From NCBI GenBank assembly GCA_030220185.1, contig JASPKZ010003844.1, positions 5,314,001 through 5,378,000 on the forward strand: 64,000 bases of DNA. Direction: 5' to 3'. The position numbers were made by a program, and so were the translations under genes. This DNA is from Diploptera punctata (Eukaryota > Arthropoda > Insecta > Blattodea > Blaberidae). The notes under the pieces are model-generated. The model was not told where the DNA came from and searched no databases. It was given only the letters and a program-made list of their open reading frames with translations. Below are positions 32,290 to 43,549 of the stretch, piece by piece. Positions within the stretch are counted from its first letter, which is position 1. Every line of letters starts with the position of its first letter.

Positions 32290-32600
32290 TCCTCAACTCG
32301 TGTCCAACTTAGAGTCGAGCTGAGGGATGAGGTGAGATGAAAACCCTAATGTAGAGGTCTGTGAATAACAAGGGTGCCGGCCGACCACGCCTGACGCATC
32401 ATCACGGGGCAGATGAACGAAATGGATGAGATGAGTGTGGAGAAATGGTGAGAGGGGAAAACGGGAGAAATCCCCGAGAAAAACCTGCCCGAGCTCCGTT
32501 TCGTCCACCACAAAACTCACATGGAGTGACCGAGACTCGATCTCGGGACCTCAGCGGCGAGAGGCGAGCGTATAACCGCTTACGCCACAGAGCCGCCTAT
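32290..32600 (-). mobile_element. tRNA-derived SINE, family E
   Basis: Minus strand: GCGGCTCTGTGGCGTAAGCG (A box region), GAGATCGAGTCTCGG (B box), then a body with 'ttctcggggatttctcccg' and 'gatgatgcgtcaggcgtgg'. It appears once in the window. The GC content is well above its flanks. Confidence 0.75.
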
Positions 32601-32716
32601 TAGTAATTTATTAATATGGCAAAATACAATTCTATAATAACAATATAATAACGATAAGATATCTCAATATACAGTTTACCAATAATTCTAAATACAAAGA
32701 TTGCAAATCGCAAAAC

Positions 32717-32718
<2 letters not shown>

Positions 32719-32782
<64 letters not shown>
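32719..32782. repeat. (TA)n microsatellite
   Basis: About 62 bp of uninterrupted TA dinucleotides. Confidence 0.95.
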
Positions 32783-32787
<5 letters not shown>

Positions 32788-33044
32788 TAGTTAGAATCAT
32801 GGAAAATTACCTTTCTATTGACGATATATAAGAGTATTTTGTTTGCTGGCAATCTTTAAACAACTCAGATCATAGCCTCGCAATTTTAAACTGGGCGTAA
32901 AAGAGCTGTCGCAAATTAGTTCAGAGGATTTTTATTTCCGGCTTTATATGCAGTAAACCTATTGTATGGCAAAGTACCTACTCTTTACTTTCTTTTCGAA
33001 CGAAACTTTACTCAGGATGTTTATGTTCAGGAAATAATCTATTG

Positions 33045-33125
33045 ATAACGGCTGGGTGTGAATCCGCAAACTGCGGAACCAGGAGCGAGCGTGATAACCA
33101 CTAGTTCATCGCAACCGACGCGGTA
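33045..33125 (-). mobile_element. tRNA-like SINE head fragment (family D-like)
   Basis: Minus strand: actagtggttatcacgctcg (A box region) and gcggattcacaccc (B box). It resembles the head at 54565-54740. No body is recognised. Confidence 0.5.
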
Positions 33126-34009
33126 CTATCGCACCGCTTTTAGATTTACGTTATTTAAAGAAATAATGTTATACTTTATGTATATATATTACATTTACAA
33201 TACCGACAAAAGCTTGAGCCTGATATTGAAATCGTTATTTTAGGATAGCCGGTAACCATTAAAGAATATTTTACCAAAACTATTCACTTATGAATCTGAA
33301 GAGTTAAATTGTCTTCATGATTACTTCGTATTTGTGTATTAACAAACTGAATAACTATTCTTACCTGGATTTATTGTTCAATTCAATATTTAATTGCCTT
33401 TTAAACCAGTCCCACTTTGTAGTCACACCGGAAATCACAATATGAAATTATTGTAATTTAATTATATTAAAAAAAAAATTAAGAGAAGACGGAACGTTAT
33501 TAATTTATTCATGTTATTTCTTGAAACTAAAAATTGCGTTATTTGTAGTGCTAAAATAAAAAACAGCGTGTTACGAGTAGATAATAATCGTAGCCTACGT
33601 AATAAAATATAATCATGTCTCTCTGATGAACTGCAGGTGTCTTTCTTTTCACCAACTATCCTGCGTTTTAGAACAAGCATCTTTATAGCAGTGACATTAA
33701 AACGTAAGTATATTTTGTTGATTGTCTAGATTGACCGGGATTTCTGCATGCGAGTGATTGGCATTACTGCATGCTCTGAAGAAAAAGAAACTGTGGTGCC
33801 GGCTTAATGAAGGGTTTATGTGTGTTGTTTTGTTGCTTCAAATATTTTAATTTTACATCCAAGTATATTATCCGCTTGGAGGAATATTTGGGGTAAGTGA
33901 ATCAACAATATTTTTATAATAGATTTAGTTGTTCTTGCATATACACTTGTTATCCATAAATATGTTTTTGGCTCCTTTAAATATAGACAGTTATGTTCTC
34001 TTTTGGATT
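33126..34009. other. No gene seen
   Basis: AT-rich. The short frames have no recognisable content. Confidence 0.4.
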
Positions 34010-34145
34010 TATTCGGTCTTTATGGTCTCGGAGTAGCGCGTCCTCCTCGGAACATAAATATTTTAGGTTCGACTCCGGCAAAGATCGATCGAATTTTACA
34101 TGTGTGAAAAGGATACAATTTCCTTCGGAAAGGAAATTAAAATTC
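34010..34145 (+). mobile_element. tRNA-like SINE fragment
   Basis: Head tggtctcggagtagcgcgtc and B box AGGTTCGACTCC, followed by 'gtgtgaaaaggatacaattt'. It is a separate SINE type or a diverged one, and a single copy in the window. Confidence 0.5.
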
Positions 34146-34530
34146 TTCTGTATCGTGTCACAGAGATGTACAACAAATTAAAAAATTCTTGGATATGCCT
34201 ATATCTGTGAATTCTCAGATGTAGAAACTCATCCCCTGATGCTAGAAGCATAAGAAATCAAACAAGAAATTTGGTATATGGATGTAAGACAAAACAAACT
34301 AGTAAATATATTCATGATTCATCTAAAGCACGAATATTAGGCAAGGATTTTATGAAATTTCATTTGTATTATGTACTTTGAAGTCCAAAATTTATATTAC
34401 CAGTATTTTACTTTTTCTTGGTGGAATGACATGGGAAGTTTTGCATATGTAGAGCCGATTTATAAAACAAAAAGTACACTCTGGTTTCCAAAATTAAAAA
34501 AAAGAACAGAAAAATCTGTAACTCCTGTCA

Positions 34531-34531
<1 letters not shown>

Positions 34532-34566
<35 letters not shown>

Positions 34567-35290
34567 GAACAAATTCGTTTTAGGCCATGTGGCCTGTACG
34601 GTAAACCTAGCGAAGATGGTCTTGATCTTTCCACCGATGTTTTGGTCTTCCTTGGTCCCTATGTCCAGTTGGGGTATATTGGAATGCCAATTTTGGAAGT
34701 CTATTTCTTGCCATTCTCCTCAGATGATTTTTCCATTCTTGTTGGTATCTTTGTATATCTTCATTTAAACTTGTTACTCCAAGTTTTCCTCTGATAATAG
34801 TGTTCCTTTGGTGATCCAGTCTATTAACTCCTAACAATGATAGTAAGAAGCGCATTTGGCTTACTTGAAGTTTATGAGAGTTTCTTTTATTTAAAATCCA
34901 AATTTCACTTCCGTATTTTAGAGCAGCTTTTGATGTGATGTTACGTAATCTTAGTTTTGTCTCTATTCTCATCTGTTTACCAAAATGTCTTCGTATTACC
35001 CCATTCATTTTATTATATGTTTGTAATTTTGAATCAATGTCACTCTTATACTCTGCAAATACACTTCCTAAGTAAGAGAAATCTGACACTTGTTCTATAA
35101 TTTTTCCATCAATCTCAATTTTCACCCGTTGTATGTTTTTTCCATACATTGCCATTATTTTGGATTTTGAAGTGGAAATTTTCATATTATATTTGCTGGC
35201 AATTTTGAATAATTGATACGCTGCTATTTGTAAGCTATCTTCGGAATCTGATAATATTATTTGATCATCAGCATATAATATTGTTTTAAT
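34532..35290 (-). mobile_element. LINE with RT catalytic LYADD motif, 5'-truncated
   Basis: The minus strand reads TILYADDQIIL at about 35285-35250, the RT catalytic box. It continues in the same frame through MKISTSKSKIMAM, FSYLGSVFAEY, ALKYGSEIWILNKR, WKNHLRRMARNRLPK and a GRPKHRW tail to the stop at 34607. The 3' end is a (CAT)n run at 34532-34566. It is intact over ~220 codons with a 5' cut just above the YADD box. This is the longest RT frame in the window that includes catalytic residues. Confidence 0.85.
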
Positions 35291-35408
35291 TATTATTATT
35301 ATATCCTAAAATAATGTTATTTTATTGAAGGTAAATGTTTGATTCTGTTAAAGCAGGGTTGTTAAACAATGCTCACTAGGTGTGAAAAGACGCCCCCCTC
35401 CTATTCAG

Positions 35409-35657
35409 ATTCCGGGCTATGTGGCCGTGGTCTATTACTGGTGTTCCTACCAGACGTTTCAACTGCGGGGGGGGGGCATCTTCAGTGGCGAGTACTTCTA
35501 GGTGTGGTTTCCTGGTCGGAGGATCGACTGTGAATTCACAGTCTGCGACCAGGAAACAACTCCTAGAAGTACTCGCCACTGAAGATTCCCTCCGCAGTTG
35601 AGGGAGAAACGTCTGGTAGGAACACCGTAATGGACCACGGCCACGTAGCCCGAAATC
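35409..35657. mobile_element. Palindromic Penelope-like element (family B), copy 2
   Basis: Inverted copies of the family-B end (attccgggctatgtggccgt ... acggccacgtagcccgaaat) meet at gactgtgaattcacagtc. The left arm has lost half of helix II and gained a G run (35466-35475). The right arm is complete. No clear TSD. It is a more diverged copy than 17081-17385. Confidence 0.72.
35579..35613 (+). ncRNA. Hammerhead-ribozyme motif (PLE family B, copy 2)
   Basis: CUGAAGA, U, helix II CCCUC/GAGGG with loop CGCAGUU, GAAA (35606-35609), ACGU, C at 35613; helix I CCA/UGG. The core is intact here, while the left-arm partner (about 35452-35484, minus) lacks the 3' half of helix II. Confidence 0.65.
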
Positions 35658-35659
35658 AC

Positions 35660-35975
35660 TTAACATTAAGATAAGATAGCGTTACTCAGGTGTTGCTTCG
35701 TTGCGAGTACACCTGCATGCGGGTGTGTTGGGTAAACAACAAATGATAGCTTCGATTTCAACTGAATCTACAAAACAGATCTTCAACAGTGAGTGGGATT
35801 TTTTTCTCGAAAGTTCTTACAATATTTATTTTCCCATTCACTGTTGAAGATCTGTTTTGTAGATTCAGTTGAAGTCCAAGCCATCATTGTTTATTTACCC
35901 AACACACGCGAATGCTGGTGTACTCGCAACGAAGAAAACAACTATAGCAGTGTCTTATCTTATCTAGTCAGCTTG
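35660..35975. mobile_element. Foldback element with ~125-bp inverted arms
   Basis: The left arm (about 35672-35800: taagatag ... tcttcaacagtgagtggga) is a diverged inverted copy of the right arm (about 35845-35968: cccattcactgttgaagatc ... cttatctta). The spacer is ~45 bp. There is no coding region. It abuts the family-B PLE directly. It is non-autonomous and its class is unknown. Confidence 0.65.
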
Positions 35976-36249
35976 TCCGACGTTGGGTCTTTTTATGCCT
36001 TATGATCACTCTTTAACAGCCTTGTGTCAAAGTAAAATGTTTTCTCGTTTAATTTTAACTAGATGTTTAAATAATCATATTATTCAAGTTATAAATATTA
36101 TTGATAAAGATTTGCGGTATAAAATCGTAATTTTAACATAAAATATTGTTAATAATAATTTAACGTGCTGATCAACAGTCCTAGGGTAATACTGATCAAC
36201 ATGGAAGTAATAAAATACGATTAAGAAAGTAGTAAGACAGAGAGAGTGA

Positions 36250-36254
36250 GTGAT

Positions 36255-36304
<50 letters not shown>

Positions 36305-36315
36305 AAGAGAGAGAG
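36250..36315. repeat. (TA)n/(GA)n microsatellite
   Basis: A TA run followed by a GA run of ~45 bp. Confidence 0.9.
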
Positions 36316-36619
36316 GAGAGAACGAACAATGACTTCAACATTGAGATAGAAGTAAATTTGAATCTTTAATACATCAATGATACAAGATAATATGTCACTG
36401 AAGTTCAAGGTCATAGGAATGCTTACTAAGAAATTACGTATAAACAAGGTTGCGAGATAAGAAATTGATTAAATCTTCTACCTTCAGTCTATATCCAGTA
36501 AATTGGGTGTATTTATATAAACCTGCTTAACTAACTTATTTAAATTTGTCGTGAACTTACGCATCTTTAGACTGGGCAAATGTTTGAGCTTTTATGTGCA
36601 ATTATAAGTTAGAATGTCT

Positions 36620-36638
36620 CAACAACAACAACAACAAC

Positions 36639-36697
<59 letters not shown>

Positions 36698-36733
36698 TAA
36701 TAATGATGATAATAATAATAATAATAATAATAA
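36620..36733. repeat. (AAT)n microsatellite
   Basis: CAA then AAT triplets, interrupted twice by GAT, ~110 bp. It borders the 3' end of the LINE at 36735. Confidence 0.95.
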
Positions 36734-36734
36734 T

Positions 36735-37200
36735 TCTACTCCAAGGTTTAGGCTATGCAGCCTGTTCCGGCGAAGTTAAAAGTGGAGTCCACCTTCTACG
36801 TGGTCGGCCAACATCTCTTGTTCCTCTGGGATTATACAGGAAGGTTCTTTTTTGGTATTCTTTCGTTGTTCATTCTCATTAAGTGTTCTGTCCATTTCTT
36901 ATTATTTTCGCTGATTTTATCTTCAATTTTATATATATTTAATTCTTCTCGTATAGTTTCATTCCTTATTCTATCCGCTCTTGTGCATCCTTTCACATTA
37001 CGTAAAAACAGCATTTCCACAGTCTGTATCCTGCTTTTATCCCTTGATTTCATTATCCAATTTTCACTTCCATACAACAACAAAGGAACAGCCATTGTTT
37101 TATATAATTTAAGTTTCGTATCTTTCCTTGATTTCCGACCTAAGGTTCTTTTTATGGTTCCAAAAATAGCCTGAAATTTATTTACTTTATTTTCTATATA
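36735..37200 (-). mobile_element. LINE RT C-terminal fragment between two AAT arrays
   Basis: Minus strand: NKVNKFQAIFGTIKRTLG, LYKTMAVPLLLYGSENWIM, ADRIRNETIREELNIYKIED and WTEHLMRMNNERIPK, then a broken tail down to 'ggctatgcagcctgttccgg'. A (TAA)n array at 37202-37258 sits at its 5' side and the AAT array at its 3' side. The fragment at 63840-64000 is the same family. Confidence 0.78.
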
Positions 37201-37201
37201 A

Positions 37202-37202
37202 T

Positions 37203-37258
<56 letters not shown>
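37202..37258. repeat. (ATA)n microsatellite
   Basis: 57 bp of ATA/TAA triplets abutting the 5' end of the LINE fragment. Confidence 0.93.
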
Positions 37259-37259
<1 letters not shown>

Positions 37260-37544
37260 TCCATTCCATTAATGAAATTTAACCTCTCATCTTATAGGTA
37301 CTTTTACGTGTCACATGGCACCCGGGCCTTACACTGGCACGATCTGTCGGGAGAGGGATTTTAACTTTGGATCACACACATACTTTTTTGACCACAAGAG
37401 GACAGGGAGGGCCTCCCCAAATGAGTGATCAGGTCAATATCAGGGCTTCCTCCGTGACAATACAACAATCATTAAGACGAAACACACCATTCACACACAC
37501 ATCCATACTAAACATGGCGAATATGATAATGATGAATATGATGG
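37259..37544. other. No gene seen
   Basis: Moderately GC-rich block (gtcacatggcacccgggcct, gagggcctccccaaatgagt) without a recognised domain. Possibly an unknown repeat. Confidence 0.35.
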
Positions 37545-37612
37545 CCAGATGATGTTCGAGACCGTTTGGGCCTTAAAGTTTCTTGACATTAGTCTTACAG
37601 GTGAGAAAAAAA
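37545..37612 (-). mobile_element. SINE family A, internal fragment
   Basis: Minus-strand match to 'ctcacctgtaaga' and 'ggcccaaacggtc' only. It is truncated on both sides and followed by an AAT array. Confidence 0.65.
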
Positions 37613-37619
37613 TCATCAT

Positions 37620-37623
37620 CCAC

Positions 37624-37694
<71 letters not shown>

Positions 37695-37698
37695 AACA

Positions 37699-37736
<38 letters not shown>

Positions 37737-37762
37737 AACAATAGTAATAATAATAATAATAA
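37620..37762. repeat. (AAT)n microsatellite
   Basis: Two blocks of AAT triplets separated by the repeated word actaacaatagt. Confidence 0.93.
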
Positions 37763-37829
37763 ACTAATAATAAAATATACAAAATGGCGATTCCTCCAGT
37801 TTTATGGATGCAAATAACAGTTTCTTATC

Positions 37830-38240
37830 TTAAAAGTAGTGAAAAGATTACGAGTATTTGAGAATAAAGTGCTTAGGGGAAAAATGGATCAAAGAGAGAA
37901 GAATATACAGACGAATGGAGAAAATTACATAACAGTGAGCATTGGTCTTTATGGGAAAAGAGATAATGTAAGAATAGTGGGTCTCTTAGACTGTGAAGGG
38001 CAGATCAGATCATTTGGCATGAATGGAGAGTGGATGAATGGCATGGAATCTTCAGAGGCAAAACTCCCAGTAGAAAGGACATGTATGAGGCTGGAGAATA
38101 ACATTAATCATGACTTGAGGAATATGAATTATACAGAAAATAATTGGAAAAAATTAGCTCATAATAGGGATGTAAGGAGATATTATGTCCGCGAAGCTAT
38201 GAACCTCCTGGTTCGGTAGTGAAGTGAGTTACTTAGTAAA
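37830..38240 (+). mobile_element. LINE family A, 3' fragment
   Basis: Plus frame 37839-38219: RLRVFENKVLRGKMDQREK, then LRNMNYTENNWKKLAHNRDV and VREAMNLLVR, stop at 38219, then 'gaagtgagttacttag'. The frame is open, but the central GHVARM region is scrambled relative to other copies. Confidence 0.72.
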
Positions 38241-38454
38241 AACTAACAAATTTACACTGTTGTTATGAACATCAAAACCTAACTGTGTAAAAAATGGCGG
38301 CGTGTCTTATCATGTCCCATCCTTTTACATAATATATTGAGGTAGTCTTAAGTCTAAAGAGGTTAGAACGCCACCTGTATTAAAGCAGAAAAAATAATAT
38401 GTAACCCGTAAACAATTGACCCATTATTTGTCAATGATGGATCACCTATCGAAG

Positions 38455-38590
38455 AATTGTCCGTCGCCGTGGCATAGTCGGTAGAGTCCCTACCTTCCAC
38501 TCTGGCGACCCGGATTCGATTCCCGGCGGGGTAGGGGATTTTAAATCTCCACCTTGGGTCTGGGTGTGTGTCCTGTCTTGTGTTTGTATG
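38455..38590 (+). mobile_element. tRNA-derived SINE, family F
   Basis: Head GTCGCCGTGGCATAGTCGGT (A box), GGATTCGATTCCCGGCGGGG (B box), then 'ccaccttgggtctgggtgtg' and 'tgtatgaataagatcatcat'. It is a single copy in the window. Confidence 0.7.
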
Positions 38591-38760
38591 TATGAATAAG
38601 ATCATCATCTGCATTCATGGATTAGGTCTGTTGACCCGTTCCGACTTCAGCCCATCTCTTTCTAGGTCTGCCCACATCTCGGGTGCCTTTAGGTTTGTAT
38701 TTTGTTATTTGTTTTGGATATCTACCAATACGACTTTTCTTCTGCTGAAGTTTATGAGTA
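38591..38760 (-). mobile_element. LINE 3' end fragment
   Basis: Minus-strand tail as in other LINEs here (caggtcaacagacc... region, 'ggaacgggtcaacagaccta'), ending with ATC repeats at the 3' side (38602). The coding text is degenerate. Confidence 0.5.
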
Positions 38761-39083
38761 AGTTATTTTTTACTAGTAGAAGTTACCAGCCTCTAGCCAA
38801 AACCCTCTTCCTGGAGAACAGGGAACTGCAATTTCGGAGTGTTCGTCTCCTAGAGAAGTTGCCTTCACTACGGCTTTGGGGACTTCTCTTCTCCCCACGT
38901 AACCCTGTGGACCGGGCCCTACCCATGTACTACCCACTGGGCGAGTGGGACCTGGAGCTCACAAAAGGGCAAGGGCGCCTACTCCCTGGAATGGACTACC
39001 TCTTTCAAGGGTACCACTCTGTTACCCTAATGAATAAGATAAAAAGGTTAACAAAGGTAAAACAAAAAGGAGGAACAGCGTAA
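38735..39083 (+). other. GC-richer open block of unknown origin
   Basis: An open + frame runs to a stop at 39083. It reads LAKTLFLENRELQFRS, SLRLWGLLFSPRNPVDRALP, YYPLGEWDLELTKGQ and KRLTKVKQKGG. The base composition differs sharply from the AT-rich flanks. No domain is recognised. It lies between a LINE end and a SINE, so a repeat is more likely than a host exon. Confidence 0.35.
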
Positions 39084-39129
39084 ACGAAAGAAAACGAGAA
39101 AGGAAATAAAAAATAATAAAAACATTAGT

Positions 39130-39450
39130 TACATCTTTTATAACTCTGTCCTGCGTTGTAGCAGACCTCGGGACTTGCGCTGGTTTGAGTCTCCATGAAG
39201 GAAGATTTTTCATAGAATTTCGGCCAATATGGGATCGGTGCCTACTCAGCATCATGAGGAATTTGGGTAGCTACAATAAGTATCAGCTCCAGTTATTACG
39301 GCTGGGAGACCCGACTTGCTGATCACATGCCACTCCTACACTGGCTGTAAGATCGTCTACCTCTGTGATTAACACAGTGGATGTGAGGCCAGCAGCCGGC
39401 TGGTAGACCAAGGGCCTTCTAGGCCTGTCGCACCATGGAGTTTAGAGAGA
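39130..39450 (+). mobile_element. SINE family B, copy 2
   Basis: B box GGTTTGAGTCTCC, body with 'aatttcggccaatatgggat', 'cagcatcatgaggaatttgg' and the 3' end 'gccagcagccggctggtaga'. The A-box side is diverged. A possible 8-bp duplication ttttataa lies at both ends. Confidence 0.75.
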
Positions 39451-39454
39451 GTTT

Positions 39455-40174
39455 TATAATTTTAAATAATTACTTAGTAATTATTGTAGATAAGTAGAGA
39501 AAACAAGTTTTCATTAATGAAAAGTATGTTGTACCAATAACTGATATTAGAAAATAAATCTTAATGAAGTTCTCTTCTTTTAACACATGTTGATGAACGA
39601 AGTGCAAATATTGATACAGAGTAACAATGCGACAGTATGCATGAGGATTACATTGCCTTCATCATTTGGACACTGTCTCTCTGCTATCTGCATATGGCAG
39701 GGAGCTTAGCTTCCTATGATCATTTATTAGACTTCTCAATTCACGTAGCTTTATAATTATGGGCTTCGGACCGCTATGCATCGCTGGCTTCAATAACAAA
39801 GAGCTGCGAATGACACAATTGAAATAATTATTGGGGCCCGGCCTTTATTGTGTGTAGGATGAAATATGGGCGAGGGGGAGACCAAAGAGTATAGATAGGG
39901 GTTGCGATCGTCAATTACCGGAATCAGAGTTGTATTATCTATCATAATGCGATGTGTCCGCGCCAGTTTTTACAATGCCATTTTATTTTTTGCTTTTGTG
40001 ATCAGCTAATATTTCTTCATGGCAGGTACTATTTATAATGGGTAATGGAAAAGTTGTTTTGACCGTGTCTTCATGAAAATGGAAGCAAAACTGAATATTT
40101 ATACTGACTTAGATTATGTTAAGTTCCTGCTGAGAAATAGGCTATCAGAAATATCTAGGCTCTTCTTTCTTTTT
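39455..40174. other. No gene seen
   Basis: Mostly AT-rich, with a GC-richer patch at 39820-39900. No gene or known repeat is recognised. Confidence 0.4.
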
Positions 40175-40884
40175 CATAAGTAATGCCACGAGTGATTTCC
40201 AAATTATCGATAAATTGGAAATCAAGAGTGGCATTTGTTAGGACTATTTAACGAATAAAATTAAGCTGTTTACTCACAAATCATTATTTAACTATAGTTA
40301 TTTTAAAATATTTATATATTTAATGTAAACGGCGATGTTTGAAAACAAATGAGAAACGATTGGTAACGCTTCATCTGCTTCTTTTGTTTATCACTGCAAC
40401 CAGATCATACTATTTATTGCCAAAGGAACGCAATATTGTAAGAATGCTCTCTAGTGGAGAAAAAATAAAACACATCAAACTGTATATTAATTCATTTCTG
40501 ATGTCGTAAGATGTAAATATGACAATTATATTTTTCTGAATTATTACCTGGGGAAAAAATACATTTAAGAAAGTGCAAACAGTGGTTTCTTTTTTGGTGG
40601 TATAATCAATTGCTACAAATGTTTTTATATAAACTCCTGCAAGAGCTATGTGTTGACATCCATGCACTATGTATACAATCTGGTAGCCGTATTTCTTACA
40701 GAGCCAGTCACTGCAAAATAATGGTCAGACCTGTTCAGAATATTAAAAAGGAGGAGCTTTCTTTAATATGGTAAATTTAATATTGATAAATATTTGGTGA
40801 AACACGACTGTGATTGGTTGTAAAACAGAAATCATTGAAACGTGATTGGTCATTGACTCCCATTTGGGGCATGAGTTAAATAGT
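40175..40884. repeat. Hairpin-headed interspersed repeat, copy 2 (full interior)
   Basis: Same ends as the copy at 5431, but the head hairpin has collapsed: gccacgagtgatttccaaat now meets aaattggaaatcaagagtgg through a short 'tatcgat' loop. It contains the ~310-bp interior (ctctagtggagaaaaaataa ... ttcagaatattaaaaaggag) that copy 1 lacks. Confidence 0.78.
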
Positions 40885-41550
40885 CTATGTAAACTATGTT
40901 TGTCTATTTAAGAGAGTGTCTCGAGAATTTGCATGAATTTGATATTATATGCAAGGCAGTTAATAGTATTTTTATTCAATTTCACTTTCTCGACATCGGT
41001 GTATCATCAAGACCAAATTTCCAGCCATTCACCCTCCTCCTTTATCCACATTTCGGAACAATTCTTCGGGATACAGGTATCCATCAGAGACGTCGTCGAT
41101 TAGATTGTATCAGAAAAAGTTTATTGTTCGTATTTTATATATGAGAAAAAACATAAATTTATAAAAAATATTTTTTTCTTAATTTATTGAATAACAAATT
41201 TAGATTATGTGTTTATCCTATCCTACATGGTAATCAATTATAATTCCTAGATATTTATTTAGTGGTGAATAATTACAATTTTTCATATTTCTACAATTAA
41301 TTTTGTGAATTTCAATACTCATATTGTAATCTGGTAAGATTGTTTAAATTTGGCTGAAGCTAATAAAACATCCGGAAAACAGACACTGCGTAAACAAAGC
41401 TAATTCCTCAATAAGTCCAATTTATGGTCATAATTTGCTGATTTACGGATTACACCTTTTTTCGTTAATTAAATCGTTTTAAAAATAATACAGGGAAGGC
41501 TAGAGCAATTTTTAATTTTCGGTTTTGGAAAAACCTCCGTTTCTAATGGT
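40885..41550. other. No gene seen
   Basis: AT-rich. An 82-codon frame at 40896 has no recognisable domain. Confidence 0.4.
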
Positions 41551-42179
41551 CGGATTTTGCTCATTTTTGGAGAATACCTTTCTCATTTTATTTCAATGGC
41601 ATACACCAAGTTTCGAAAATTGAGGTCGGTAGAGCGATTTTTTAAAAACATTCACTTCGGGTCAACCTCCACTCAAAATAGGGTTAATGAACTCGACCTT
41701 ACTTTACTTAATTGGTTGCTATATGTCGAATTTGGTTCCGAAAAAAAATGCAGCCGCTAGACCGTTATCACACACACACACACACACACATATCCTGCAA
41801 ATATAATGAATTTGGAAGTATAATGAGATACATGTTTTTTAAAGGATTTTTTTGCGAGTGAATAGGTCGGATTTTGCTCATTTTTGGAGAATACCTTTCT
41901 CATTTTATTTCAATGGCATATACCATGTTTCGAAAATTGAGGTCGGTAGAGCGATTTTTTAAAAACATTCACTTCGGGTCAACCCCCACTCAAAATAGGG
42001 TTAATGAACTCGACCTTACTTTACTTAATTGGTTGCTATATGTCGAATTTGGTTCCGAAAAAAATGCAGCCGCTAGACCGTTATCACACACACACACACA
42101 CATATCCTGCAAATATAATGAATTTGGAAGTATAATGAGATAAATGTTTTTTAAAGGATTTTTTTGCGAGTGAATAGGT
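41551..42179 (+). repeat. Tandem duplication of a ~317-bp unit with CA runs
   Basis: Unit 1 (41551-41867) and unit 2 (41868-42179) are almost identical, from 'cggattttgctcatttttgg' to 'tttttgcgagtgaatagg'. Inside each is a (CA)n run, about 24 bp in unit 1 and 18 bp in unit 2. Few substitutions imply a recent event. No recognisable product. Confidence 0.9.
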
Positions 42180-42341
42180 AGAAAGCTTAATAATTTATTT
42201 GAGAAACTTTGAAAATTAATATAGCAATATTAGTACGCAGTGAAATCTGAAATAGTAAATGAGATCAAATTCTCCTTTGAGCCAACTTTCAATGTTAAAA
42301 ATTATTGTGAATATAAAATGAAACAGAATGGCAACTATTAT

Positions 42342-42747
42342 ATAGGCCTATATATATATTTTTTTTTTGCAAATGCCCCAGGTTGTCTTTCGACATTCCT
42401 GGTGTTCTCTCCTGGCATGGCGTACTTGTAACCCACTTCTGAGGTTGGGGAGCCTGAAAGGCGGGGTTACGTTGCCCCGATGATGTGATGGGTGATGATG
42501 ATGATAGTGGTGCGCCAAGAGAGTCCCTAATCCTAAGTTTAGTCTAAGATGAATATGAATGATGATGATTGCGATGGCCATATGATTTCGGGGACCGTTT
42601 GGGCCTTAAAGTTTTCCTGACATTTGTCTTACAAGTGAGGAAAAACCCCGATAAAAACCTCACCCAGAAAAACTGTCCCGACCGGGGATCGAACCCGGGC
42701 CCGCTGCTGACAAGGCAGCACGCTTCCTCGAGAACACAACGGTGGAC
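42342..42747 (-). mobile_element. SINE family A head with type-2 tail, 14-bp TSD
   Basis: The minus-strand head ends at 42747. The type-2 tail ('cttcaggctccccaacctca'-type region, 'ccaggagagaacaccaggaa') lies at the left. A perfect duplication atggcaactattat is at 42328-42341 and 42748-42761. Confidence 0.88.
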
Positions 42748-42761
42748 ATGGCAACTATTAT

Positions 42762-43549
42762 TATGACCCAGAAAAGTAGAGAAATTAATTAAGCAATTGG
42801 AATGATGGAATAAGCTTCTTTCTTTGAAGAGTAACGATAATTCAATTTTCTCCCCCCCCCCAAATTATCATCCGTGTTCTTGTTTACATAATTTGATGTG
42901 CATCAAATGAAGCTAATTTTTAGGCCGACAAGTTGAATAATATAGAATATGGAGAAGATGGAAAGTACGGGATTAGGAGCACTTAGTGTTAAATGAATCG
43001 AATAAACGAAATGAAACTAATAAACCCCGAGGCATGATTCACAGCCAGCCAGTCAGTCACTTATCGGAATGATTCATGTCTTGTTATCTGTCCCCACTCG
43101 CACATTAACTACCTCTACATTCCTGTTCATCAATATCTCCACCTCATTATCATAGTAATCTTCATTGTTTTCTCCCACATACAGTAGTTGTCACATGTAT
43201 CTGGATAAGCCAAGGCTCGAAATCACCTTAGAAATGGGCTATAATATATTAAAAACAGGTTGAAAAATAGTATATCGATATTAAAAAAGGAATTTCTTAG
43301 GGTAAATATAACACTGAGCAACAAAAAAGAAACTGTTTTTTGTCTCAGAAAGAAAAAATATGTGATTCTGATAGTATTTTTTCTCCTGAATTCAAATATG
43401 ATATCGGGTTTTCTCCATCACGCAAGGTTTCCGAGAGACAGGTTTTTATAATGAGGTGGAGATATTTTCGACATTCGTAACTACACAATATTCGAACATT
43501 CGGACTCACCTAGAAAGTAAGAAATGACGATTTTCAGCTATATTTCGCC
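42762..43549. other. No gene seen
   Basis: AT-rich, with a C run near 42853. No coding region is recognised. Confidence 0.4.

Noticed and set aside
36594..36779. Asn-rich protein frame
   Set aside because: Pure translation of an AAT microsatellite. Similar Ile, Tyr or Asn runs at 32600, 36832, 37549 are rejected too.
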